From: an uncultured bacterium
GTDB lineage: Bacteria; Elusimicrobiota; Elusimicrobia; Elusimicrobiales; Elusimicrobiaceae
DNA length: 64,000 bases
Direction of reading: 5' to 3'
Assembly: GCA_949294095.1 (NCBI GenBank)
Contig: CASFFZ010000010.1
Span: forward strand, 1-64,000
Below are positions 17,724 through 26,884 of the stretch, piece after piece (position 1 is the first letter of the stretch; each line of letters opens with the position of its first letter). A program made the translations under genes and the position numbers. Below the pieces are notes generated by a model that was not told the origin of the DNA, did not search any database, and saw only the letters and a list, made by a program, of their open reading frames with translations.

Positions 17724-18914
17724 TTATTCCGCCTTATCAATGGTCAAATTTTCTTTTTCGGTTTTTGCCGCAAAAGCCTGCAATTTTTCTTTTGCCTGCG
17801 CCGGCACGGAAGCATCCTGCAATAATCCCGCCACCGTGCTTTGCGTGGGCACCAGCACCTTGCCCAGCAGGTTGAGCGTACGCAGCAGTTCCACCACTTT
17901 TTCTTTATCGGTAAATTCCAATTTTTCTATACGGGACAGTTCCGCCTTGTACTGGCGGCCGAAGTGGCGTTCAAAATGATTTTTTTTCATCAGCGCAATA
18001 ATTTCCCGCTGCAGTTGTTTGGCTTCGTCCAACAGGGCGCCGCAGCGGTCTATTTTATCGCTCAGTTCCTCTTGCTCGCTTTTGGCAGGCTCGGCGGGCG
18101 CCGCTTTGACTTCCTGCGCCGAAGCCGGATTGTAATCCTTGCCGGTAAACACCGGGCAGATGTTGCGGTAATCGCACCAGCGGCATTGGTTTTCGCCGGG
18201 GGTCGGGTCAAATTTTCCGGCGCGGATGTTATCGGCCACTTTTAAAACGCCCTGCCAGAACTCAAAAATTTCGCGGTCGGGCGCCCGTTCAAACGTCATC
18301 TCGTGCAGCGTGGGCAAATGATAAAAACTCAGCTGCCCCACCCGCAGTTCCTTTACGCCGGGATCCACTTGCTGCACCAACGCTTTAACGGCGGGGGAAT
18401 TCTCCACCACTTTTTGGTACATATACAGCTGGTCGGGCTCGCGCTGGACGGTTTTGCCCGTTTTGTAATCCAGAATTTTTACCTTCCCGTCGCCCAAATA
18501 ATCAATGCGGTCTAAAATGCTGATTAAATTCAGCCCGTCCATTTCCAGCGTGCTTTTCATTTCCACCGACAGCGGATGAAAAAAATGCGCCGCATTTTGC
18601 GCATAATACGATTCTATAATCCGCCGTCCTTCCGCATAGCCGGCCAGTTCTTTTTCCACGGAAGCATATCCTTTTTGTTCATACGAAGTTTTGTTCCAGT
18701 GCTTCTCAAAAAAATCCAACGCCTGCGCCAGCGTGGGGAAAGCGGCATTGGCCGGATTGTAAATATACTCCATCACCTCGTGCAGGGCCGAGCCGAATGC
18801 AAAATAATACTTGGGTTGCTCCGGCAACATATACACATAGCGGAACTTGTATTTTTGGGGGCATTCTTTATACATCCCCATCTTGGAATAAGAAAACGAT
18901 AAATTTCTGGCCAT
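17724..18914 (-). CDS. PD-(D/E)XK nuclease with Fe-S cluster (RecB/AddB C-terminal type)
   Basis: 396 residues from ATG 18914, where the protein starts MARNLSFSYSKMGMYKECP; the longer frame upstream is not supported. The RecB-like nuclease motifs are present: FGSALHEVMEYIY (helix with His and Glu), a central acidic region, VKILDYKTGK (Asp-x-Lys), and QLYMYQKVV. CRWCDYRNIC plus the N-terminal ECPQK Cys give the four ligands of an AddB/Cas4-type 4Fe-4S cluster. A Lys/Glu-rich tail of about 100 residues follows. No cas genes and no AddA/RecB helicase are nearby. Repair or DNA-end processing is likely. Confidence 0.85.
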   Translation of the reverse strand: MARNLSFSYSKMGMYKECPQKYKFRYVYMLPEQPKYYFAFGSALHEVMEYIYNPANAAFPTLAQALDFFEKHWNKTSYEQKGYASVEKELAGYAEGRRIIESYYAQNAAHFFHPLSVEMKSTLEMDGLNLISILDRIDYLGDGKVKILDYKTGKTVQREPDQLYMYQKVVENSPAVKALVQQVDPGVKELRVGQLSFYHLPTLHEMTFERAPDREIFEFWQGVLKVADNIRAGKFDPTPGENQCRWCDYRNICPVFTGKDYNPASAQEVKAAPAEPAKSEQEELSDKIDRCGALLDEAKQLQREIIALMKKNHFERHFGRQYKAELSRIEKLEFTDKEKVVELLRTLNLLGKVLVPTQSTVAGLLQDASVPAQAKEKLQAFAAKTEKENLTIDKAE

Positions 18915-18980
18915 ATTAAAAAATACTCCGAAAAGAATGATCTTTTTTATTTTACCATTTTGTATTCGTTTCGCCGGACG

Positions 18981-19004
18981 AAAAAAACCCCGCCGAAGCG
19001 GGGT
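18981..19004 (-). terminator. Terminator of the secreted protein gene at 19009
   Basis: Read on minus: ACCCCGC (19004-18998), CTTCG-type loop, GCGGGGT, then a T-run, just after the stop at 19009. Confidence 0.75.
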
Positions 19005-19008
19005 GTTG

Positions 19009-19947
19009 TTACTCAAACCCGTTAAATGTTTTCCCTTTCAAAACGGGCGGTTGTTTGCCTTCCAGATAAAACCCCACCGGACGAGTGAAACTTTCCTTTT
19101 GGACGGGAATGTCAATTTGCTGGCGCAGGTAAGCCGTAAACTCCGTTTGCAAGCCGTTATCAAGCTTGGACGCGAGGAGCGTCAAGGACTCTTTAAACAG
19201 AGAAGGATACAAATTAAGCAGATACACCAAATCCGCCACGCACTGGGCCGATTCTTTAGAGATTTTTAATAAAGCGCGGTTGGATTTAGTCATTTGTTTT
19301 TGATAGTAGCGGTTTGAATTAAAAGGATCCGCCGGGTTCAGCTGCGCTTTTGCCCGCATATACAAACGAATTTCTTTAAACGTATCCGTTTCCAACGCAA
19401 TCAACCGTTTCCGAAGGGCCGAAATCAAGCCGTTTACCTCTTCCGACAAATCTTCATACTCCGGAATCGTAGCCGCCCACTCCCGAAAGAAACGCGGCGT
19501 GATATGTGTTTTCTGCTTGGGATTGGGCGACAGCGCCAAAAGGCCGGGGAGGGACGGATCTTTTTTCGGCAGGAAATTGGGGTTCCGCTCCCGCAGCAAA
19601 GCATCGGCCCATTGGGCATACTCTTTATTCATTTTAGCCGTCAGCGCCGCCAACGAAACGGCCGCCTCTTGCTGCATTTGCTCCACCATGGCTTGTGCTA
19701 CGGCGGTCTCCAGCTCCGTATCCGCAAACACATGGGCCACTTTTTGCAGATGGATTTGCTGAAAGGTTTGCAGGGATTGATTGGTTAAAATATAGTTGGC
19801 CCGCAGCACTTTACTGGATACTTTCGCCGTGTTGGTTACAGGTTGTGCGCAAAGCGCCTTTGCAGCCGCAGGGCCCGCTTTGCTCAGCTGTCCAAACGAC
19901 CCCAGCGGCAAACAAAGCAAAATCAGTACGCCTAATATCTGTTTCAT
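19009..19947 (-). CDS. Secreted helical protein of unknown function
   Basis: 312 residues. Residues 1-19 form a signal peptide (MKQILGVLILLCLPLGSFGQ). The mature part is almost all helical, with Gln/Lys/Leu-rich stretches and no cysteine pattern beyond isolated residues. GGAGC lies before ATG 19947. It resembles the protein at 23333 in plan (signal peptide, short Pro/Ala segment, long helical body), but the sequences do not align convincingly by eye. Single gene. I recognise no domain. Confidence 0.75.
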   Translation of the reverse strand: MKQILGVLILLCLPLGSFGQLSKAGPAAAKALCAQPVTNTAKVSSKVLRANYILTNQSLQTFQQIHLQKVAHVFADTELETAVAQAMVEQMQQEAAVSLAALTAKMNKEYAQWADALLRERNPNFLPKKDPSLPGLLALSPNPKQKTHITPRFFREWAATIPEYEDLSEEVNGLISALRKRLIALETDTFKEIRLYMRAKAQLNPADPFNSNRYYQKQMTKSNRALLKISKESAQCVADLVYLLNLYPSLFKESLTLLASKLDNGLQTEFTAYLRQQIDIPVQKESFTRPVGFYLEGKQPPVLKGKTFNGFE

Positions 19948-20105
19948 AAGCTGGCTCCTTGGGTACTTGGGGTATGTTTTACTATACTATTTTCCGGACA
20001 AAAAAACCAGCCCAAAAAGGCCTGTTTTTCCCGTTCGTTAAACATGCTAGGCAAGGAGGGCTTTTTGAGAAGGCGGTATAAGTGCGCGGGGGGACGAGCG
20101 GGCAT

Positions 20106-20140
20106 AAAAAAAGCTCTTAACGGGCCCGCCCGCTAAAAGC
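20106..20140 (-). terminator. Terminator of the tRNA-Arg transcript
   Basis: On minus a 12-base stem (20140-20129 with 20124-20113, two G-U pairs) over a four-base loop is followed by seven T. It starts 14 bases past the tRNA 3' end. Confidence 0.75.
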
Positions 20141-20153
20141 CGCCATACGAAAA

Positions 20154-20225
20154 TACCCCCAATAGGAATCGAACCTATATCCCCTGCTTAGAAGGCAGAT
20201 GCTCTATCCATTGAGCTATGGGGGC
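20154..20225 (-). tRNA. tRNA-Arg (anticodon UCU)
   Basis: A full cloverleaf reads on minus: acceptor GCCCCCA pairs with TGGGGGT (first pair G-U), D arm GCTC..GAGC, anticodon stem CTGC/GCAG with loop CTTCTAA giving TCT, and T arm ATAGG/CCTAT with TTCGATT loop. The discriminator is A and CCA is not encoded. It decodes AGA. The gene is followed by its own terminator, so it is a single-tRNA unit. Confidence 0.93.
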
Positions 20226-20359
20226 CATACTTTCTTTATATATATTTTACAACAAATTGCCCGAACATTCCAAATTTTCTCTTTTGGCTGCGGCGGCTGC
20301 GCCCCCTACAGAACGGACGCCCGCAAAGTGCTACAATATACCTCAGGCAGATTTCCGCT

Positions 20360-21415
20360 ATGCACATACGCAAAATTATTCATATTGATATGGACGCTTT
20401 TTTTGCCGCCGTAGAACAGCGCGACAATCCCGCCCTGCGCGGCCTTCCGGTAGCCGTCGGGCACGACGGCCCCCGCGGCGTAGTGGCTACCGCCAGCTAC
20501 GAAGCGCGCCGCTTCGGCGTTCATTCGGCGCTGTCTGCCGCCCGGGCCAAAGCGCTGTGCCCGCAGCTTATTTTTATCCCCGGCCGCATGGACGTATACA
20601 AAGCCGTTTCCCGCCAAATCCGCGCCATTTTCCGCCAATATACCGATTTGGTGGAACCGCTTTCCATAGACGAAGCCTTTTTGGACGTTTCGCACCTTCC
20701 CTGCGCCACGCAAGCCGCCCGGGAAATAAAAACCAAAATTTTTCAAACGACCCGCCTGACGGCCTCGGCGGGGGTGTCCGTCAACAAAATGCTGGCCAAA
20801 ATTGCTTCCGACTACCAAAAGCCAAACGGTTTATTTGTCATTAAGCCCAAACAGGTGGAAGCGTTTGTGGCCAAGCTGCCGGTGGAAAAATTTTTTGGAA
20901 TCGGCCGGGTAACCGCCCAAAAAATGCACCGGCTGGGCATTTACACCGGGGCCGACTTGCGCCAAAAATCCGAAGCGGAACTGACGGCCCTGTTCGGCAA
21001 AGCCGGGCACGCCTACTTCGGCTACGCCCGCGGAATAGACGAGCGCCAAGTGGAACCCAACCGAAAACACCTTTCCGTGGGGGCGGAAAACACCTTCGCG
21101 GCCGACACGGCCGATCTTTCTTTTCTGCGGCGCGAACTGGCGCAGCTGGCGCACAAAACCTGGCTGCGCGCCCAACAGATGCATTTTAGCGGCAAAACCG
21201 TAACACTCAAACTCAAATACGCCGATTTTAAACAAATTACCCGCTCCCAAACGTTTGAACAGCCCCTCGCTTCGGAAGCCGATTTTTTACAAGCCGGCGA
21301 AAACCTGCTGCACAAAACCGATCTTTCCCGCCAAAAAGCGCGCCTGTTGGGGCTGACGCTTTCCAACCCGCCCGCACCGCCGCTTCCCGGCCGGCAGCTG
21401 TGGTTTGATTTCTAG
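20360..21415 (+). CDS. dinB: DNA polymerase IV (Y family)
   Basis: 351 residues, the usual DinB length. The catalytic acidic residues sit in HIDMDAFFAAVEQ (residues 8-20) and SIDEAFLDVS (about 103-112). VSVNKMLAKIASDYQKPNGL and the helix-hairpin-helix segment FFGIGRVTAQKMHRLGI match the family, and the little-finger domain fills the C-terminus. It carries out translesion synthesis without proofreading. It has no beta-clamp peptide I would call with certainty; the end is RQLWFDF, which resembles the QLxLF clamp motif. No clear LexA box upstream. Confidence 0.95.
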   Translation: MHIRKIIHIDMDAFFAAVEQRDNPALRGLPVAVGHDGPRGVVATASYEARRFGVHSALSAARAKALCPQLIFIPGRMDVYKAVSRQIRAIFRQYTDLVEPLSIDEAFLDVSHLPCATQAAREIKTKIFQTTRLTASAGVSVNKMLAKIASDYQKPNGLFVIKPKQVEAFVAKLPVEKFFGIGRVTAQKMHRLGIYTGADLRQKSEAELTALFGKAGHAYFGYARGIDERQVEPNRKHLSVGAENTFAADTADLSFLRRELAQLAHKTWLRAQQMHFSGKTVTLKLKYADFKQITRSQTFEQPLASEADFLQAGENLLHKTDLSRQKARLLGLTLSNPPAPPLPGRQLWFDF

Positions 21416-21492
21416 CCCGGCGCTCTCTATGCGTACGAGCGCAATTTGGTATAATAAATAAAAGGATTTTCATTTTTGTACAGGAGATGACA

Positions 21493-23187
21493 ATGTCCAC
21501 TAAACACACTGCGAAATGTGAGTGTTCCCAACTTCAGCGGCACCGCTGCAAATTCCAGCCCGTGCTGCCTGCTATTTTGCAAAAAGGCCCGGCCTTCGTA
21601 AAACCGAAACTCGGCAAGGCCACCAAAAGCGTAGCCGACCAAGCCGCCGTCAAACGGATTTTTCCCAACACCTACGGCTTGCCGGAAATTACCTTTGTAA
21701 AAGGCGCCAACCGTGCCGCAGCCAAAAAAGCGGTGCGCGTGGGGGTGGTGCTCTCCGGCGGGCAGGCCCCGGGCGGGCACAACGTCATCGGCGGGCTGTT
21801 GGACGGCCTCAAAAAAGCCAACCCCAAAAACAAGCTGTTCGGATTCTTGGGCGGGCCCAGCGGCATCGTGGAAAACAAATGGGTGGAAATTACCCCGGCC
21901 CTGATGAAAGATTACCGCAACACCGGCGGGTTTGACTTGATCCAATCCGGCCGCACCAAAATTGAAACGGACGAACAGCTAAAAGCGGCTAAAGACAATT
22001 TAATCGCCAATAAAATGGACGCCTTGGTCGTGGTGGGGGGAGACGACTCCAACACCAACGCCTGCGTGATTGCCGAATACCTCAAACAACAAGGGGTGGA
22101 CATCAGCGTCATCGGCGTACCCAAGACGATTGACGGCGACCTCAAAAACAAACAGATAGAAACCTCTTTCGGTTTTGATACCGCCACCAAAATTTATGCC
22201 GAACTCGTGGGCAACATCTGCCGCGACGTAAACTCCGCGCGCAAATACTGGCACTTTATCCGCCTGATGGGCAGAAGCGCTTCGCACATCACGCTGGAAG
22301 TGGCTTTTAAAACGCACCCCAACGCCGTACTGATCGGCGAAGAAGTGCTGGCCAAAAAAATGACCCTCGGCCAGATTGTAGACAACTTGGCCCAGCTCAT
22401 TGCCAAACGCGCCAAAGCCGGCAAAAACTACGGGGTGGTGCTGGTGCCGGAAGGGCTGATTGAGTTCATCCCGGAAATGAAGGAACTCATCAGCGCGCTG
22501 AACGACTCGCTGGCCGACCACGAAGCCGAACTTTCCAAAATGAACACCGTGGCGGAGAAGAAAGCGTTTATCCTCTCCAAACTGCCGGCCAAATTGGCGG
22601 ATTTGATGAGATCTTTGCCCGAAGGCATTGCCAGCCAGCTGATGCTGGACCGCGATCCGCACGGCAACGTACAGGTTTCCTTGATTGAAACCGAAAAATT
22701 GCTGGTGGAAATGATTCGCACCAAACTGGCCGAAATGAAAAAAGCAGGCAAATACGACGGCAAATTTGCCGCCATTACCCACTTCTTCGGCTACGAAGGC
22801 CGCTGCGGCGTGCCCTCCACCTTTGACGCCAACTACACCTACGCCCTGGGCTACAACGCCGCGGTGCTGGCGCTGAACCGATGCTCCGGCTATCTCTCTT
22901 CCGTGCGCAAACTGACCAAAAAAGCGCAGGATTGGGAATGCGGCGGCATCCCGCTGACGATGATGATGAACATTGAACGCCGCAAAGGCAAAGAAAAACC
23001 CGTCATCAAAAAAGCGTTGGTGGAACTGAAAGGCGAGCCGTTTAAACACTTGACCAAAAACCGCGCCCTCTGGGCGGTGGAAGACTTGTACGTATTCCCC
23101 GGCCCGATTCAGTACTTCGGCCCGGCGGAAATCACGGATATGACCACCTACACCTTGCTCTTGGAACAAGGCAAAAAGGTCAAATAG
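21493..23187 (+). CDS. pfp: Pyrophosphate--fructose 6-phosphate 1-phosphotransferase
   Basis: 564 residues, in the range of long PPi-dependent phosphofructokinases (plant-beta/spirochaete type). Visible motifs: VVLSGGQAPGGHNVIGG at the phosphate-binding site, VGGDDSNTNA with the GGDD signature of PPi specificity (ATP enzymes have GGDG), and PKTIDGDLKN for fructose 6-phosphate catalysis. It makes fructose 1,6-bisphosphate reversibly, saving ATP. Two ATGs lie six bases apart. AGGAG abuts the first, so ATG 21493 with seven-base spacing is preferred. TATAAT at 21450-21455 is a likely -10. Single gene with its own terminator. Confidence 0.93.
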   Translation: MSTKHTAKCECSQLQRHRCKFQPVLPAILQKGPAFVKPKLGKATKSVADQAAVKRIFPNTYGLPEITFVKGANRAAAKKAVRVGVVLSGGQAPGGHNVIGGLLDGLKKANPKNKLFGFLGGPSGIVENKWVEITPALMKDYRNTGGFDLIQSGRTKIETDEQLKAAKDNLIANKMDALVVVGGDDSNTNACVIAEYLKQQGVDISVIGVPKTIDGDLKNKQIETSFGFDTATKIYAELVGNICRDVNSARKYWHFIRLMGRSASHITLEVAFKTHPNAVLIGEEVLAKKMTLGQIVDNLAQLIAKRAKAGKNYGVVLVPEGLIEFIPEMKELISALNDSLADHEAELSKMNTVAEKKAFILSKLPAKLADLMRSLPEGIASQLMLDRDPHGNVQVSLIETEKLLVEMIRTKLAEMKKAGKYDGKFAAITHFFGYEGRCGVPSTFDANYTYALGYNAAVLALNRCSGYLSSVRKLTKKAQDWECGGIPLTMMMNIERRKGKEKPVIKKALVELKGEPFKHLTKNRALWAVEDLYVFPGPIQYFGPAEITDMTTYTLLLEQGKKVK

Positions 23188-23202
23188 TTCTACAGGTTGC
23201 AC

Positions 23203-23230
23203 AAGGCGGGCTTATAAGCCCGCCTTTTTT
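23203..23230. terminator. Terminator of pfp
   Basis: A perfect 24-base palindrome (23203-23226), AAGGCGGGCTTA and its complement, followed by T. Confidence 0.85.
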
Positions 23231-23332
23231 ATTTTAGTATAGGCCCAAAAAACCCGCCGAAATAGGCCCTTTGTCCCATTGAGAAGCGCCTCTTTTTCGT
23301 TTATAATGAAAAGAAAGAGGTGCGCTTACGAT

Positions 23333-24637
23333 ATGAACCAACAAGCCCGATTGCTTACAGCCGTGTTGTTGTGTTTGCTGGGCCTTGCCTTGCAGCCGTT
23401 GCAAGCGCAGGCGCAGACCGTTGCGCCTTGGTTTCGAGGGGGGAAACAACTGTGGGAAGCCCTTCTGAAGCAAAATATGGCCCCCGTAAGCGGAAAAGCG
23501 GCCCTCTCTGTCCCTTTCAGCAATACAGTTACCGGTTTTTCCGTTAAAACCACCCCTTATAACTGGCTGCTGCACCGGGTAAGCCATTCGGGGGTGTTTA
23601 GCCGGATGGAAAAAGAAATTTTACTGCAAAAAAAAGCCAGCGAAAAAGCCGTCTTGGGCAAACTTTCCTATTTTCACGACAGAGATGCACAATTGTTTAA
23701 CGCGCTGTCGCTTCAGCGCACGTCCGCCCAAGCCAATGAACCCGCTTTTTGGAGACATCAAAACTTATTGGCCGATACATTGGCGGAGCTGGAATCCTTT
23801 TTCCGTACCTCCTTGCCGGAACATTTGACCACCTCGCTGTTTAGCCAAGAACGCATCAAACAGCTATTGGCCGATCCGGTGCAGCCTCCGGCCTTTGTGC
23901 TGGGAATAAATGAAATCAACTTTTTTGCTTCCTTATCCTCGCTGGAACAGCAACGCGCCTGGACGCAGGAAGCCATACGGCAAACTTCGGCCGATTTAAA
24001 TGCCTTGCTTGCAAAAGATCCCCAAACGCTTAAAAATTTTGAATTTGAACGGTTTTATCTGCAAAAATTGCGCTTGGAGTATTTTAAAACCCTCCAAAAA
24101 GTCCTCTCCCATGCCACGCGCGCGCGTAATTCCCTTATTATCCGACGCAAGCGCGTACTAAAGCTGGATTTGCCGGGGGCCGAACAGCCGATGACCGACG
24201 CCCAGCGAATGGGATTTTTACACTATCATTTACACAAATCCGCCGCCCGCATTGACCTCACGCAAAAAGGCGATCCGGCCGTTCAAAATTATCTCAATCT
24301 CCAGCATTTAACCCGCCAGCTCTCCCCCGTCTATGAAATTTATGCCGAAGCGGAAGCCTTCGGCGTTCCTTACGAGCAAACCATCCGCCATGGCTCTTTG
24401 TGGCCGGATATCATCCTGGGCCCGGAAAAAGGAAAGGAATTGCGCCACAAAATGGGCAATGTACCGCTTGAAGCCGAGCTGTCTGGCTATATAGAAAAAT
24501 TAAAAAGCCAAATGGCCCTCATGCAAGCCCAAACGCCGGACGGGCTGGATTTTTACGTCCGCTATTATCGGTTAGAACGGACAAAATCCCTCTACGACAC
24601 TTACATCATCCGCGAACGGCTGCGGCGCGGCATATAG
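23333..24637 (+). CDS. Secreted helical protein of unknown function, next to a DNA methylase
   Basis: 434 residues from ATG 23333. Earlier in-frame starts would put charged residues before the signal peptide (ARLLTAVLLCLLGLALQPLQAQA, roughly residues 5-27). The mature protein is long and helical, with many Gln/Leu/Arg heptad-like stretches and no recognised motif. TTATAATG near 23301 is a possible -10. The stop lies one base before the ATG of the methylase, so the two are surely co-transcribed. A periplasmic protein paired with a cytoplasmic methylase is odd; I have no explanation. Confidence 0.75.
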   Translation: MNQQARLLTAVLLCLLGLALQPLQAQAQTVAPWFRGGKQLWEALLKQNMAPVSGKAALSVPFSNTVTGFSVKTTPYNWLLHRVSHSGVFSRMEKEILLQKKASEKAVLGKLSYFHDRDAQLFNALSLQRTSAQANEPAFWRHQNLLADTLAELESFFRTSLPEHLTTSLFSQERIKQLLADPVQPPAFVLGINEINFFASLSSLEQQRAWTQEAIRQTSADLNALLAKDPQTLKNFEFERFYLQKLRLEYFKTLQKVLSHATRARNSLIIRRKRVLKLDLPGAEQPMTDAQRMGFLHYHLHKSAARIDLTQKGDPAVQNYLNLQHLTRQLSPVYEIYAEAEAFGVPYEQTIRHGSLWPDIILGPEKGKELRHKMGNVPLEAELSGYIEKLKSQMALMQAQTPDGLDFYVRYYRLERTKSLYDTYIIRERLRRGI

Positions 24638-24638
24638 C

Positions 24639-26792
24639 ATGGGAATAAGCACGCTGCGCCGTTTAACCCGCCTGTTTGAACAATCCGGCTGGAAAAAACC
24701 GGAAATTTATGCTTTCCTGCGCCAATTTGTCATTCGGCGCCTGGCGGAGCCGCATTTTCCGCTTGCGCCCGAAAACGAAGCTTCTTCGTTTCGAACGCCG
24801 CCCGCCGCGGCGCTCTCTTTTCTGCAATGCCAAACGCCCCGGCCGGAAGGAACCGACGGCGCCTTTCTTACGCCGCAAACGCTCTCCATGCTGTATGAAT
24901 TTTTTCAGCCGCAGCATAAAACGCAAGGCATCTTTTATACTCCCTGGAAGGTGGCCGCTCAAACGGCCCGCGCCGTTTTATCCGAAGTACTAGTGCGCCG
25001 CGCCGGCCTGACGCGGCAAGAAGCCCGCGCTTTGCTGGAGCAAGGCCTTTGCCCGCTGCCGCGCCCGCAGGCCCTTGCGCTGGACGCTTTTTTAAGCCGC
25101 CTTTCCTTTTGCGATCCGGCCGCCGGGGCGGGGGGATTACTGGTGCCGTTTGTGCTGGAATTAACGCACCTTCGCCAAACATTAAATCCCGCATTAAACG
25201 GGCCGCACGTTTTGCTTTCCCTGATACAGCACAACTTATATGCAGGCGACATTTCAGAGCGCGCCCTGGAAGAACTGCGCCTGCGCCTGGCGTTAGTATG
25301 CCGCCAGCAGGGCATGGCCTCTCTTCCCGGCGATTTTTGCCCGCATCTGTTTGCACAAGACGCCCTCGCCTGCTGCGGCGGAAAAAGCATTTGGCGCCGC
25401 CAGGCCCGGGAAATTTTTGACTCGGCCGGCGGCTTTGACGTCATCCTTTCCAATCCTCCTTATTTGGGGCAAAAAAACCATCGTCCGGTGTTTGAAAAAC
25501 TGCGCCAAAACCCGCTTTGGAAACACAGGGCCGCCCCCAAAAGCGATTTGTTGTATTTCTTCTTTTATTTGGCGTTGGATATCCTCAAAGAGGGGGGAAT
25601 CGGCGGGTTTGTAACCACTTCCTACTTTACTTCCGCCGCCGGCGCGTTTTTACTGCGCAAAGAATTAAAAGAAAAAGCCGCTTGGTTGCGCTTGCAGGAC
25701 TTTGAAGACCAACGCCTCTTTGAGCGCGCCGCCGGCCAGCATACGCTGTTTAGCGTGTTTGAAAAAAATAACGCGTCCGAAAAACCGCCCTGCCAAATTG
25801 CAAACCAAATCCTGCCGCAGGCCGCGCTGTACCGCACGTCGGCGTTATGGATTCAAACCCGCGTGCAGCAAACGCCGTTGGAAAGCGCCCTTCTTAAAAT
25901 GGAAACCTGCCCGCATACGCTGCAAGAAATCGCTTGCGTAACCAACGGTCTGATGACCGGGTGTGATAAAATTTCCGCCTCCCACCTCAGGCGTTTTCGC
26001 TTGCCCGGGGTGCAAAAGGGAGAGGGGGTGTTTGTCCTGTCCGAGCAAGAAAAAGAAAATCTGCACCTAACTGCTTACGAAAAACAAAAGCTAAAACCTT
26101 TTTTTAAAAATTCGGATATTTCGCCCTACACCGCCCGCCAAACTCCAAAACGCTGGCTGATTGATTTTTTCTATCCCAACGACCGGGAACTGGATTTTGC
26201 CCGCTACGGGCACCTGCGGGCCCATTTGGCACGGTTTGCCCCCGTGTTGCTGGCCCGAAAACAAAACAACAACGGCATTAATAAACTGCTGGCGCGCGGG
26301 GTGTATTGGTTTGGCTCCGTCCGTCGGAAAATGGATTTTGAAGCGGAAAAAATCGTCGTGCCCCAGCGCTCGCCGCGCAACACGTTTGCATTTGCGGCAG
26401 GGCCTTGGTACGCCAGTTCGGACGTGTATTTTATTTCCAACCCGAAAGACGGTATTTCCTTATGGTATTTGTTGGGCTTGTTTAACTCCGCCCCGTATTT
26501 TGCCTGGCTTTCCTGCCGGGGCAAGCGCAAGGGAAAATTGCTGGAGCTTTACGCCGCCCCGCTTAAAGCCCTGCCCGTGCCCGACGCCGCGCCCGAAATC
26601 AAGCGGTCTGTCGAAACGCTGGCCCAAGAAATCTACCGTCAAAAATCCGCAAATTCTCAGGCGGACATTCACCTACTGCAAGCCCAAATCAATCAGCACG
26701 TGTATCACCTTTTGGGGCTGACGGCACAAGAAGTACAGGCAATGGAAGCGTATCTGCAGGCGCTGCCCGCGCGTGCCGCCGCCCGAAACTAA
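24639..26792 (+). CDS. Eco57I/TaqI-type N6-adenine DNA methyltransferase
   Basis: 717 residues. HKTQGIFYTPWKVAAQTARAVL (about residues 88-110) is the N-terminal signature of this family. SFCDPAAGAGGLLVPFVLEL holds the SAM-binding motif I and DVILSNPPYLGQ the catalytic NPPY motif IV. After residue 420 the segment LQEIACVTNGLMTGCD through the C-terminus resembles the TaqI-like target-recognition domain. I see no PD-(D/E)XK nuclease block in the first 80 residues and no nuclease gene beside it, so it is more likely a solitary methylase than an active type IIG enzyme. Confidence 0.85.
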   Translation: MGISTLRRLTRLFEQSGWKKPEIYAFLRQFVIRRLAEPHFPLAPENEASSFRTPPAAALSFLQCQTPRPEGTDGAFLTPQTLSMLYEFFQPQHKTQGIFYTPWKVAAQTARAVLSEVLVRRAGLTRQEARALLEQGLCPLPRPQALALDAFLSRLSFCDPAAGAGGLLVPFVLELTHLRQTLNPALNGPHVLLSLIQHNLYAGDISERALEELRLRLALVCRQQGMASLPGDFCPHLFAQDALACCGGKSIWRRQAREIFDSAGGFDVILSNPPYLGQKNHRPVFEKLRQNPLWKHRAAPKSDLLYFFFYLALDILKEGGIGGFVTTSYFTSAAGAFLLRKELKEKAAWLRLQDFEDQRLFERAAGQHTLFSVFEKNNASEKPPCQIANQILPQAALYRTSALWIQTRVQQTPLESALLKMETCPHTLQEIACVTNGLMTGCDKISASHLRRFRLPGVQKGEGVFVLSEQEKENLHLTAYEKQKLKPFFKNSDISPYTARQTPKRWLIDFFYPNDRELDFARYGHLRAHLARFAPVLLARKQNNNGINKLLARGVYWFGSVRRKMDFEAEKIVVPQRSPRNTFAFAAGPWYASSDVYFISNPKDGISLWYLLGLFNSAPYFAWLSCRGKRKGKLLELYAAPLKALPVPDAAPEIKRSVETLAQEIYRQKSANSQADIHLLQAQINQHVYHLLGLTAQEVQAMEAYLQALPARAAARN

Positions 26793-26884
26793 CCCGCCTG
26801 CCGACGGGACTGCCAGGTTTTTGGCTTGCAGAAACAACTATTTTATTGTATGCTTTGGAAAGAAGTAAATTACAGGAGGGGTGT

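Noticed and set aside
17724-18914. Fe-S nuclease as Cas4
   Set aside because: Length and C-terminal extension fit RecB/AddB-type proteins, and no cas genes or CRISPR repeats are in the window.
22000-23202. A 400-codon frame antisense to pfp, and similar long antisense frames elsewhere
   Set aside because: They lie inside well-supported genes; His/Phe/Gly-rich translations are typical of reading the complement of GC-biased third positions.
19009-24637. The secreted proteins at 19009 and 23333 as paralogues
   Set aside because: Same overall plan but no alignable stretch beyond short composition-driven similarity.
24639-26792. Active type IIG restriction-modification enzyme
   Set aside because: No nuclease motif found in the N-terminal region by eye; left as a methylase.
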